In this document: piece after piece, positions 53,703 through 62,277 of the stretch
Layout: every line of letters begins with the position of its first letter
Numbering within the stretch: the stretch's first letter is position 1
NCBI GenBank assembly: GCA_016710585.1
Contig: JADJVN010000047.1
Span: forward strand, 62,001 to 126,000
Reading direction: 5' to 3'
DNA: 64,000 nucleotides
Source of the DNA: Saprospiraceae bacterium
GTDB taxonomy: Bacteria; Bacteroidota; Bacteroidia; Chitinophagales; Saprospiraceae
Notes under the pieces: generated by a model
The model's input: the letters and a program-made list of their open reading frames with translations, nothing else
What the model was told of the DNA's origin: nothing
The model's database searches: none
Made by a program: the position numbers and the translations under genes

Positions 53703-53735
53703 ATTTCTACGTTTTATATTAAAAAAGGTTTAATA

Positions 53736-53743
53736 TAATTTTG
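53736..53743 (+). promoter_or_regulatory. Proximal dnaB promoter -7 box (TAATTTTG)
   Basis: TAnnTTTG match 20 bases before the dnaB ATG. Confidence 0.45.
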
Positions 53744-53763
53744 ACCCCTCAACTCGAATTTAC

Positions 53764-55263
53764 ATGAGCGAAATTGTCCGTAATCCTGATAAAGCCTTTG
53801 GGCTAGCCAATAGAAGAAATGAGCTAGACTCAAGCAATGTTCCCTATGATAGATTGCAACCACAAGCTACAGACTTGGAAGAATCCGTTTTAGGTGCTAT
53901 CATGTTGGATAAAGATGCGCTACCTGTAGTATTGGACATCTTAAGATCTGAATCCTTTTATAAACCAGTCCATCAGAAAATTTATAGTGCGATGTTGAGA
54001 TTATTCGAAACATCCAAGCCTATTGACATCCTTACCGTCACTGAAGAGCTGCGCAAGGAAAAAGAGTTAGAAACCATTGGAGGGGTTGCCTATATCCTTG
54101 AATTGTCAAATAAGGTGAGCTCTTCTGCCAATATAGAATACCACGCACGTATCGTCGCTCAAAAGTATATCCAAAGAGAGTTAATCCGCGTATCTACAAG
54201 CGTCATCAAAGAAGCATTTGAAGATGAAAAAGACATCTTTGACATGCTTGATACTGCAGAGCAAGGATTATATGAGATCACTGACAAAAACTTAAGGAGA
54301 GGCTATCAGACAGTGGGAATGATCGCAAGAAAGAGTCTCCAACAATTAGAGACGATGGCTAATAGTAAAGATGGTGTCGTAGGAATTCCTTCAGGATTTC
54401 CAGATCTCGATAAAATGACTTCAGGCTGGCAAAAATCCAACTTAATCATCATTGCTGCAAGACCTGGTATGGGAAAGACCTCATTCACCCTAGCATTGGC
54501 CAGAAATGCATCTATGGATTATGAAAAACCTGTTGCTCTCTTCTCATTGGAGATGAATAATATCGAATTGGTCAACAGATTGATCTCCATGGAAGCAGAA
54601 GTAGAGGGTGGAAAAATGCGAAGTGCAAAACTCGAGGATGACGAATGGGACAAAGTAAATAAAGCCATTGAAAAACTTAGCGATACGCCTTTTTTCATTG
54701 ATGACACACCTTCATTAAATGTGTTCGAACTTCGAGCTAAATGTAGAAGACTTCATCAACATCATCACATCAGTATGGTCATCATCGATTATCTTCAATT
54801 AATGACCATCGGCGGCAGTGATAAAAAAGGAAGTCGTGAGCAGGAGATCTCTACGATATCAAGAGCACTTAAAGGACTAGCCAAAGAATTAAACATCCCA
54901 GTAATCGCATTATCTCAGCTCAATAGAGCAGGTGAGGTCAGTGGTTCCAAGCGTCCACAGCTCTCACATCTGAGAGAATCTGGAGCGATAGAGCAAGATG
55001 CGGATATGGTCTTGTTTATTTATAGACCTGACTATTATGAGATGGAAAATCAAATGGAAATGCCCAAAGGTTATACTGAATTGATCATTGCAAAACACAG
55101 AAATGGAGCTACAGGAAGTGTCTTCCTACGCTTCAAAGATTCCTTCGCCAAATTCGTACCGCTCAACCAAGATTTCAATGCAGATCTTGGATTTGATTCA
55201 CAGTCACAAATTCTCATCAAGCCATCCAAAATGAATGAAATCCAAGAAGATATCCCATTCTAA
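53764..55263 (+). CDS. dnaB: Replicative DNA helicase DnaB
   Basis: 499 residues. The N-terminal domain starts 'PQATDLEESVLGAIMLDKDA'. The RecA-like C-terminal domain has Walker A 'AARPGMGKTSFTLALARN', 'VALFSLEMNNIELVNRLIS', Walker B 'MVIIDYLQLMTIGG', 'IPVIALSQLNRA' and 'SHLRESGAIEQDADMVLF'. The hexamer unwinds DNA ahead of the replisome. No intein is inserted. The pseudouridine synthase gene overlaps its end by 29 bases. Confidence 0.97.
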   Translation: MSEIVRNPDKAFGLANRRNELDSSNVPYDRLQPQATDLEESVLGAIMLDKDALPVVLDILRSESFYKPVHQKIYSAMLRLFETSKPIDILTVTEELRKEKELETIGGVAYILELSNKVSSSANIEYHARIVAQKYIQRELIRVSTSVIKEAFEDEKDIFDMLDTAEQGLYEITDKNLRRGYQTVGMIARKSLQQLETMANSKDGVVGIPSGFPDLDKMTSGWQKSNLIIIAARPGMGKTSFTLALARNASMDYEKPVALFSLEMNNIELVNRLISMEAEVEGGKMRSAKLEDDEWDKVNKAIEKLSDTPFFIDDTPSLNVFELRAKCRRLHQHHHISMVIIDYLQLMTIGGSDKKGSREQEISTISRALKGLAKELNIPVIALSQLNRAGEVSGSKRPQLSHLRESGAIEQDADMVLFIYRPDYYEMENQMEMPKGYTELIIAKHRNGATGSVFLRFKDSFAKFVPLNQDFNADLGFDSQSQILIKPSKMNEIQEDIPF

Positions 55264-56203
55264 AGCAAAGCCAAAAGCGGGACCAAAAACAAGTTCCAAC
55301 TTTGAAAAATTTTATAAAAATGCTGATAAAAAAGAAGCGTTTGGCCCAAATCTGGAAAGAAATCCAGTTAAAAAAAGAGTTTTAAAAATTAGCGATACCG
55401 CTATTGAATCCCTTTCTGTAAAAGGAGTAAAACCAAGTAAAGAACTAAAGCGTAAACTTCCTAGTGTAAATAATTACACGAATACAAGTAGTGAAGATTT
55501 TAGATTGAATAAATATATTGCACATTGTGGTCTCTGCTCTCGTCGTGAAGCTGCTGCATGGGTTAAAGCGGGGAAAATTCAAGTCAATGGAAAACTCATG
55601 GACAATCCTTCCTATATCGTCCAAAAAAATGATAAAATAGTTTATGATGGTAAAGCCATAAAACCCGAAGTCCACAAAGTGTATGTACTCATGAATAAAC
55701 CTAAAAATGTAGTCACAACTCTAAGTGATGAAAAAGAAAGACGCACCGTATTGGACTTGCTTGGCGATCGCGTAGCAGAGCGTGTATATCCTGTAGGCAG
55801 ACTGGATCGCAATTCTACAGGTTTATTATTACTCACTAATGATGGGGATCTCGCACAAAAACTATCTCATCCTTCGCATCAAATCAAAAAAATCTATCAC
55901 GTTGGTTTAAATAAAAATTTAACCAAAAATGATTTTGAAAAAATCACCCTAGGGATTAAACTTGAAGATGGCTTCATTAAAGTAGACAGCATGGATTATG
56001 TCGAAGGTAAAAAGGATGAAGTAGGAATTGAGATTCATAGTGGAAAGAATCGCATCATAAGGAGGATTTTTGAACAATTGGATTATGAAGTTAAAAAATT
56101 GGATCGAGTGTATTATGGAGGCTTGACGAAGAAAAATTTGCCAAGAGGAAAATTTAGATTTCTTTTAGCTCAAGAAGTCATCATGTTAAAACATTTTACC
56201 TAG
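55235..56203 (+). CDS. rRNA pseudouridine synthase (RsuA/RluB family)
   Basis: 322 residues. A basic, low-complexity N terminus of about 85 residues (rich in K, P, S) precedes an S4 RNA-binding domain ('FRLNKYIAHCGLCSRREAAA') and the catalytic domain with Asp in 'PVGRLDRNSTGLLLLTNDGD', 'KKIYHVGL' and 'GKNRIIRRIFEQLDYEVKKL'. It converts a uridine in 16S or 23S rRNA to pseudouridine. The start ATG lies inside the dnaB 3' end in another frame, as is common for coupled genes. Confidence 0.92.
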   Translation: MKSKKISHSKAKPKAGPKTSSNFEKFYKNADKKEAFGPNLERNPVKKRVLKISDTAIESLSVKGVKPSKELKRKLPSVNNYTNTSSEDFRLNKYIAHCGLCSRREAAAWVKAGKIQVNGKLMDNPSYIVQKNDKIVYDGKAIKPEVHKVYVLMNKPKNVVTTLSDEKERRTVLDLLGDRVAERVYPVGRLDRNSTGLLLLTNDGDLAQKLSHPSHQIKKIYHVGLNKNLTKNDFEKITLGIKLEDGFIKVDSMDYVEGKKDEVGIEIHSGKNRIIRRIFEQLDYEVKKLDRVYYGGLTKKNLPRGKFRFLLAQEVIMLKHFT

Positions 56204-56249
56204 TTCGTTTTTTTAAAAAAAATAAATCTAAGAACGAAACACATTCTAA

Positions 56250-57284
56250 GTGAATCAGCTACAATATATCTTATCAATAATAGTTGTTCTCGTATTTATC
56301 GTGTTGCTATCAAGCAATATCATGAGCAATATTGAGGCTGAGGAAGAGAAGATTAAAGGACTCACATTTGTCGCTCCCCCAGAACCTTTCGCTAGAGATC
56401 CCATCGAAGATATTCTCAAGATCAATGCCGATTGGATCGCTATAATCCCTTATGCCTTTACAGCGCAAGGGAAGCCCTCTGTGCGTTACAGTCACAATTC
56501 TTGGCAATGGTGGGGTGAAAGACCAGAAGGCATCATTGAGACAATCAGATTAGCTAAAAAAAGCAAAATCTCTGTCATGCTAAAGCCGCAAGTTTATATA
56601 CATGGATCTTGGGTTGGTGACATGGAATTCCAATCTGAAGAAGACTGGCTCAAATGGGAACAAGAGTATAAATCATATATCTCGACCATGGTCAAGATAG
56701 CTAAAGATGAAGCTGTAGAAATGTTTTGTATCGGTACTGAATTCAATAAAAGTGTTAAAAAACGACCAGCATTCTGGAACGACTTAATAAAAGATATCAG
56801 AAAAAATTATACAGGAAAATTGACCTATTCAGCCAATTGGGATCACTATGAAGAAGTTCCTTTTTGGAGCGATCTAGATTATATTGGTATCAGTGCTTAT
56901 TTTCCATTAAACGAAGACAAGAATCCGAATAAAGAAACCCTATTAAAAGCGTGGATGCCAATAAAAGAAAAATTGAAACAGTTTTCAGAAAAAAATAAAA
57001 AACAAATTTTATTCACAGAATATGGATATCTCAGTGTAGATGGCTGTGCTGGGAAATTATGGGAATTAGAACCAATAGCGACAACTTTAGCGATCAATCA
57101 AGATGCACAAGCCACCTCTTTAGATGCATTATATCAAACATTCTGGAATGAATCATTCTGGGCAGGAGGTTTTTTATGGAAGTGGTTTCCTCTTGGAGAA
57201 GGCCATGAGGGATATGTAGAGCGGGATTATGATCCTCAGAATAAAAAAGCGGCTGTAATTATAAATAGCTGGTTTGGAAAATAA
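56250..57284 (+). CDS. Membrane-anchored glycoside hydrolase (GH113-like)
   Basis: 344 residues with a GTG start and an N-terminal hydrophobic anchor ('LSIIVVLVFIVLLSSNIM'). The rest is a TIM barrel: 'ADWIAIIPYAFT', 'ISVMLKPQVYIHGSWVGDM', the probable acid Glu in 'MFCIGTEFNK', 'DYIGISAYFPL', the probable nucleophile Glu in 'ILFTEYGYLS', and 'WAGGFLWKWFP'. GH113 enzymes are beta-mannanases or related; the substrate here is not certain. It is the last plus-strand gene before the repeat region. Confidence 0.78.
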   Translation: MNQLQYILSIIVVLVFIVLLSSNIMSNIEAEEEKIKGLTFVAPPEPFARDPIEDILKINADWIAIIPYAFTAQGKPSVRYSHNSWQWWGERPEGIIETIRLAKKSKISVMLKPQVYIHGSWVGDMEFQSEEDWLKWEQEYKSYISTMVKIAKDEAVEMFCIGTEFNKSVKKRPAFWNDLIKDIRKNYTGKLTYSANWDHYEEVPFWSDLDYIGISAYFPLNEDKNPNKETLLKAWMPIKEKLKQFSEKNKKQILFTEYGYLSVDGCAGKLWELEPIATTLAINQDAQATSLDALYQTFWNESFWAGGFLWKWFPLGEGHEGYVERDYDPQNKKAAVIINSWFGK

Positions 57285-57395
57285 TGTATATCTGAGAAAA
57301 ATAAACTAGGCTAAGAATTCTTAAAGTTTAGTGAAATATCAAAAGTTTCCTCAACAAATCAAAATAGTACAATTAAACTGGCTAAAGCCAATTAT

Positions 57396-57421
57396 CAAAA
57401 ACTTCCATTTATATGGAAGTT
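57396..57421 (-). terminator. Minus-strand terminator of the small lipoprotein gene
   Basis: AACTTCCAT (57400-57408) pairs with ATGGAAGTT (57413-57421), a nine-base stem with a four-base loop. On the minus strand it runs into TTTTT. It may also work for the convergent hydrolase gene. Confidence 0.7.
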
Positions 57422-57442
57422 CATCATTTTAAATGTAGTTTA

Positions 57443-57910
57443 TTATTTTAAAAAAGATATAGCTTCATTGTTATATAAATACTCAACTTTATTAAATTTA
57501 TATTTAACAATTTCATCATAATCAGAACAACAATCTCTTTCAACAGTTTGGTAAAATACAGATAAAGTATCAATTTCATTCGGCGCAAAAGATACATAAA
57601 TAGGAGTTGTTACTTTTGGTACAAATATGACTTCAATTAATGAATCTGCAATAGACTTATAAATTTGAATTGAATGTTCAAATAAAATTGTGTCCTGTTT
57701 ATCAATACTAAAGAACTTGATATTTTTAACATCATAGACTGGATTTGCTCCAAATAAAATATCTTGTTTACCAACTTGAGATAAAAATCTGAATTTCCCA
57801 AAATAATTTGTATAATCACCTGGACATTCTTCAATTCCTATGCAAATACATGAAGTACAAAGTAAAATAATTAATGATAAAACTTTTAAAATATTCATTA
57901 GTCTATTCAT
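57443..57910 (-). CDS. Small hypothetical lipoprotein
   Basis: 155 residues. A signal peptide ends in 'LIILLCTSC', then 'ICIGIEECPGDYTNYFGKFR'. The remainder is beta-rich ('TPIYVSFAPNEIDTLSVFYQ') and ends with two cysteines in 'ERDCCSDYDEI'. No known family. M at 57898 is an alternative start. It lies beside an extragenic repeat array. Confidence 0.6.
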   Translation of the reverse strand: MNRLMNILKVLSLIILLCTSCICIGIEECPGDYTNYFGKFRFLSQVGKQDILFGANPVYDVKNIKFFSIDKQDTILFEHSIQIYKSIADSLIEVIFVPKVTTPIYVSFAPNEIDTLSVFYQTVERDCCSDYDEIVKYKFNKVEYLYNNEAISFLK

Positions 57911-58085
57911 TTAAATAATTATCACAAATATCAATGAAATTGTTATTAAACTCAAACCTCATATAAACATTGCAATCTAAAAATATTAGTTGAATTTTTC
58001 TAGTAAATTTTCATATATTTTTCAAATCAAATTGTATTAAAATGGCTTATAGACTTTTAGGTCGTAACTTATTAATGTCTTCATT

Positions 58086-58352
58086 AATAACCCACCTAAA
58101 TCCTCCCTTGAAAATGGAGGACTTTATTACTACTATATTTCTGAATACATTATCACTTTAAAAACCATTTGCAGATTTGCACATTTTGCTCACATGACAC
58201 AATAACCCACCTAAATCCTCCCTTGAAAATGGAGGACTTTATTACTATATTTCTGAATACATTATCACTTAAAAGACCATTTGCAGATTTGCACATTTTG
58301 CTCACATGACACAATAACCCACCTAAATCCTCCCTTGAAAATGGAGGACTTT
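58086..58352. repeat. Tandem extragenic repeat with imperfect hairpins
   Basis: Two nearly identical units, 58086-58200 (115 bases) and 58201-58312 (112 bases, lacking one ACT), and a third partial copy of about 40 bases at 58313-58352. Each unit begins AATAACCCACCTAAA and contains TCCTCC/GGAGGA arms (58101-58106 with 58116-58121 in copy 1) and a TTTGCAGATTTGCACATTTT segment. The flanks, 57911-58085 and 58353-58479, hold no gene and are AT-rich. Confidence 0.9.
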
Positions 58353-58479
58353 AAATTCTGCTATTTTTTAAAATTCTACTCGCATTAAAAAATCATTTGC
58401 AGATTTGCTCATTTTCAAATTTGCAAATTAATTCTCACATTCTCTAATTATCTAATTCTCTAATTAAAAAATTCTCACA

Positions 58480-61400
58480 TTACTCAACCACCGTAACATC
58501 CCCTGTCTCTGTAATTTTTCTACCATCAGTTAGTAGCAAATCCGCTACCCATACAAAGACGCCTGGATTCACTGCTTTGTCTCTGAAAGTCCCGTCCCAT
58601 CCATTGTTGACGTCATTGGAAGGGAAGTTTTCACGTTGCCAAATGAGTTCTCCCCATCGGTCGTAGATGCGCAGTCGCTCTATGGATTTTATGGCGCCAT
58701 TGTCGAAGATGGTGAAGGCGGTATTTTGTTTGAACTGGCTGTTGGGATGGATGACGTTTGGATAGAAAATATTATTTTCTTTGATGATCGTGAGGAGTAG
58801 ATAATGGATGGAATCACATTGATCTTTCGAGATGAATTTTATGAAATAATTTCCTGTTGAATCGTAGGTGATTTGATTCACAGGCCAAGTGTATTTTTGA
58901 TTTGATATGATGGTGTCGGTATCGGAATATTCTGGATGAATCGTCAGCTTTAAATGTATAGCAGAATCACATTGTTCAGCTGTTTGGAGGAGGTGAAGAT
59001 AATCACCTGATTGTGTTAATATTTTTTGTGTTTCAGGCCAAAAATATTCTTTGCATGCTGAAGCTTCTAGAAAAATTTGTTTGGATTTTGCAATGTGGAG
59101 ATCCAGTGTTATGCTTGAGTCGCAGCCGTATTGATTGTTGAATTTTTCAGTGATGAGAGAGGAGTTGGTATAAACTTTTCCATTCACATTCCATCGCAGA
59201 GAATCACAGGCGCTCAACTTTATATTCGCTTGATTTGATCGGATCGCGATGTCGTAATGGATGATCGAATCACATCCATTCACATCAGCCAATCTGAAAT
59301 CATATCGCCCAGCTCGATCTATCTTTCGTCCTAAGATGGTGATGCTGTCACAGATATCTTTGTTGATAAAATTTTCTTTAGGAGGAATGATTGTAAGATC
59401 TAATGTCGTGACGCTATCACATCCTTTTATATTTTTTGTCTCGTGAAAATATCTTCCCGATTGCGTATAATTTTTACCATTCCAATCTAATGCTGTGCAA
59501 CTTGTCTGCGCAGTAAAAACAGAATCCGATCTATAAATCTTTAGATCCAATGTAATCATGCTGTCGCAGCCCAAAGCATTCTTTGTGAGATAATCATAAG
59601 TTCCTGAATTGGTATAGACTTTTCCATTCCAAAAATATTGATCACAGGCGCTATGATTCTCTCTTGATTGTATCAATGCTGTAATCTGAAGTTCGAGAAT
59701 GACGACACTGTCACAAGTGAATTGATTGATGGTATCGAATTGATAGATTCCAGATTGTGTCAACGTTCTACCATTCCACGTATAAGGATTGCATGTGGTG
59801 AATTTTTGCATAACAGTATCTGAAAAATGGATCTGCAAATCCAAGATCGCAATGCTGTCACAAGCTACTACATTCGTGGTTTTGTATTGATATATTCCAG
59901 ACTGTGTGTATTCTGTTCCGTTCCAGGTGTAGCGATTACAAGCTGTTTGTACTTCTCGTGATAGCGTAGAATTATGTATGGTCAGATCCAATGTGGTGAT
60001 GCTGTCACAACCGAAACGATTCAATGTGTCAAACTGATAGATTCCAGATTGCGAAATGTTCTTTCCATTCCAAATGTATGCATCGCAAGTCGTAATTTTT
60101 TGATTGACAAAAACGCTGTCTGTAGCTGAAATAAATATTCTAAAATAAATACTGTCGCAGCCTTTTGTATTATTCAGTTTTTGGATATATTCACCTGTTT
60201 CAGTATAAACTGAATCCTGAAAAACAAATTGATTCCCTTTGCAGATGGCAACATGTATGGTATCGATTTTTGGTAGATCGATTGTCCTAGAAATATTGTC
60301 TGTATAGTCGCATTCCTTTTGGATAAAATCACGATCCTTAAAGTTTCCAGAATTATTCCGCACAGTATTCACCACCATAAAAACATCCTTGATATTCTTT
60401 GCAGAAAAGCGAAATTCTAAACCTCGCAAACTATCACCGCTATAGATTTTTTTATTGCTGTAATAGATGCCGAGCAATGCAGCGCCATTGGTTGGATCAC
60501 CATTGTAGAAGGATACTGCAAGATTGGTATCGGCAATAGCAGATGCATCTTTGCGATTATACACATCGAAGATGACAAGATATTCATCAGTCAATGGATC
60601 ATAGTTGATACAATGAATCGCACCAGTGAGACTCGCCGCAGGAACTTTGTACATGCCATTGCTATCGAGCAGCGATTCTTGCTGATAGAAGTTATTATAC
60701 TTACCATTCATGTAAGTCGCTTGATTCTTCTGATATCGTGGCACAGTGAGATCGTCATTGATCTGTAGTGGATTGTAGGCGTATTGATTCCAAACACTTC
60801 GTGCTGGAGCCCATGGGAGGCTGTCTGGTGGGCCGAAGATGGTTAGGTGACCTATAGCTGCATCAGGATATTGCGAACAAGGAATGCATATCACTGTAAT
60901 GTTTTTACTTTTGTTGTTTAATATAATTGGGTATTCTTGCAAAGTAGGGGAAAAGCAAATTATACTATCAATCATTTTTGGTATATTATTAGTTGCGTTA
61001 AAAATTTTTAACGCAGTTTCATCTCTGTATATCAGTTCGTTTATTCCGTCTCCATTCAAATCAAATATAGTCATACCTGTAGCACCAGAAGAATCAGTTG
61101 TATTTATTTCCCAAATTTTATTAAGTGAATTCGAAGCATCGAGTTGGTAGGCAGATATATTATTCTTACTTGGTATAAATATGGACGGCTTGGTTGAATT
61201 ATTCAAATTCCCAATTACTGAAGCCCCAATCTCTACATTATTGATCTTAGGATTAATTTTGTCAATTAGAAAGGTTGTATCATTTTTTAAAGTGTATGCA
61301 TAAATTAGTGATCTTGGAAATGGACCTGGTGAAGTAATTATTACATCTAATTGTCCATCAACATTAATATCACCTACTGTTGTAAATCCATCTCTATTTT

Positions 61401-62208
61401 CTCCATCAATTTTTATATTTATAGCCTTCATGCTATTTCCAATGGTATCGTTAGGATTCGTAATATTAACTTTATATATAGTATACCCGGCAGCTAATTC
61501 TAAATTAGTTGTATCATTATCTAAATTTGCAGCAATAGTGATTGGACTAACGGAGAAATTTGGGATTCTGTCTCTTCCAATACCATTAAAACCACCGTCT
61601 GTGAGTTTTTTGCCATTACTTGCATTAAAAATTTTATTATTAACATAAACTTCTGGTATTCCATCACGATTAAAATCTGCAATAGCAATTTTATCATTTT
61701 CGGGATTTTTTCCATTAAAATCTGCATCAGCATTTGAAGCCCAAACAAGCGTTCCTTTTGAGTTGTAGCATAAAATTTTACCACTTAAATTGACAGGAAT
61801 TGATGGATGTTTTTCTGCTTTATGAAGTACTTCTGGAATCCCATCATCATCAATATCTGCTATTGCAATATTTGTTTCGTAAAAAAAACTATAATAAGGT
61901 AACTTTATCTTCCATTTTGTTAAACCTGTTTGTGAATCAATGATATTTAACTCTAAATCAGTCGTTGAAAATGAAATTAATTCAGGAATACAATCATTGT
62001 CAAAATCACAAGATATAACATTACTTCCAGTCCAGACATCAGCTTTACTTTCAAATTTTTTTTCTAATATGACTTTGCTATTTATGATAATTTCTTTTTT
62101 ATAGCATTGTAAAGTGTCAGAATAATTGCATATAGTTGCCTGTCCATTTAAATTAGGGATTTGAAATAAGATGCATAAAGCAATAATAATATTTAATTTG
62201 GAACTCAT
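58480..62208 (-). CDS. Giant T9SS surface protein: FG-GAP propeller plus ten Cys repeats, type B sorting domain
   Basis: 1242 residues. The signal peptide ends 'NLNG' with Gln next. Residues about 50-440 are FG-GAP/VCBS repeats with Ca-binding-like Asp loops ('DIDDDGIPEVLHKAE', 'DFNRDGIPEVYVNN', 'DLNGDGINELIYRD'), forming a propeller. From about 690 to 1130 there are ten repeats of roughly 42 residues, each with paired cysteines and the pattern C..Y.WNGK.YTQSG.Y, GCDS..TLDL.I. The end, 'LRIYDRWGELIWQRENFPSN' to 'GVFVWVADLLLTDGRKI', is a type B (gliding-associated) sorting domain. Likely a cell-surface adhesin. Confidence 0.88.
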   Translation of the reverse strand: MSSKLNIIIALCILFQIPNLNGQATICNYSDTLQCYKKEIIINSKVILEKKFESKADVWTGSNVISCDFDNDCIPELISFSTTDLELNIIDSQTGLTKWKIKLPYYSFFYETNIAIADIDDDGIPEVLHKAEKHPSIPVNLSGKILCYNSKGTLVWASNADADFNGKNPENDKIAIADFNRDGIPEVYVNNKIFNASNGKKLTDGGFNGIGRDRIPNFSVSPITIAANLDNDTTNLELAAGYTIYKVNITNPNDTIGNSMKAINIKIDGENRDGFTTVGDINVDGQLDVIITSPGPFPRSLIYAYTLKNDTTFLIDKINPKINNVEIGASVIGNLNNSTKPSIFIPSKNNISAYQLDASNSLNKIWEINTTDSSGATGMTIFDLNGDGINELIYRDETALKIFNATNNIPKMIDSIICFSPTLQEYPIILNNKSKNITVICIPCSQYPDAAIGHLTIFGPPDSLPWAPARSVWNQYAYNPLQINDDLTVPRYQKNQATYMNGKYNNFYQQESLLDSNGMYKVPAASLTGAIHCINYDPLTDEYLVIFDVYNRKDASAIADTNLAVSFYNGDPTNGAALLGIYYSNKKIYSGDSLRGLEFRFSAKNIKDVFMVVNTVRNNSGNFKDRDFIQKECDYTDNISRTIDLPKIDTIHVAICKGNQFVFQDSVYTETGEYIQKLNNTKGCDSIYFRIFISATDSVFVNQKITTCDAYIWNGKNISQSGIYQFDTLNRFGCDSITTLDLTIHNSTLSREVQTACNRYTWNGTEYTQSGIYQYKTTNVVACDSIAILDLQIHFSDTVMQKFTTCNPYTWNGRTLTQSGIYQFDTINQFTCDSVVILELQITALIQSRENHSACDQYFWNGKVYTNSGTYDYLTKNALGCDSMITLDLKIYRSDSVFTAQTSCTALDWNGKNYTQSGRYFHETKNIKGCDSVTTLDLTIIPPKENFINKDICDSITILGRKIDRAGRYDFRLADVNGCDSIIHYDIAIRSNQANIKLSACDSLRWNVNGKVYTNSSLITEKFNNQYGCDSSITLDLHIAKSKQIFLEASACKEYFWPETQKILTQSGDYLHLLQTAEQCDSAIHLKLTIHPEYSDTDTIISNQKYTWPVNQITYDSTGNYFIKFISKDQCDSIHYLLLTIIKENNIFYPNVIHPNSQFKQNTAFTIFDNGAIKSIERLRIYDRWGELIWQRENFPSNDVNNGWDGTFRDKAVNPGVFVWVADLLLTDGRKITETGDVTVVE

Positions 62209-62233
62209 TTTTTAACCTTAAATTTAAAAGATA

Positions 62234-62270
62234 TAAAGGCGTAGAAGCTAAATTCACTAATACGCCTTTA
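62234..62270 (-). terminator. Inverted repeat after the last T9SS gene
   Basis: TAAAGGCGTA (62234-62243) pairs perfectly with TACGCCTTTA (62261-62270), with a 17-base loop. It lies directly after the upstream gene's stop and ahead of the giant gene, so it probably ends the first transcript. Confidence 0.6.
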
Positions 62271-62277
62271 AATTATT

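Noticed and set aside
53650..53764. Chromosomal origin (oriC)
   Set aside because: Only three DnaA-like boxes, no dnaA/dnaN or GC-skew evidence, and dnaB is usually not at oriC; kept as a regulatory hypothesis.
58086..58352. CRISPR array
   Set aside because: The repeats are head-to-tail units of about 113 bases with no short repeat/unique spacer pattern and no cas genes nearby.
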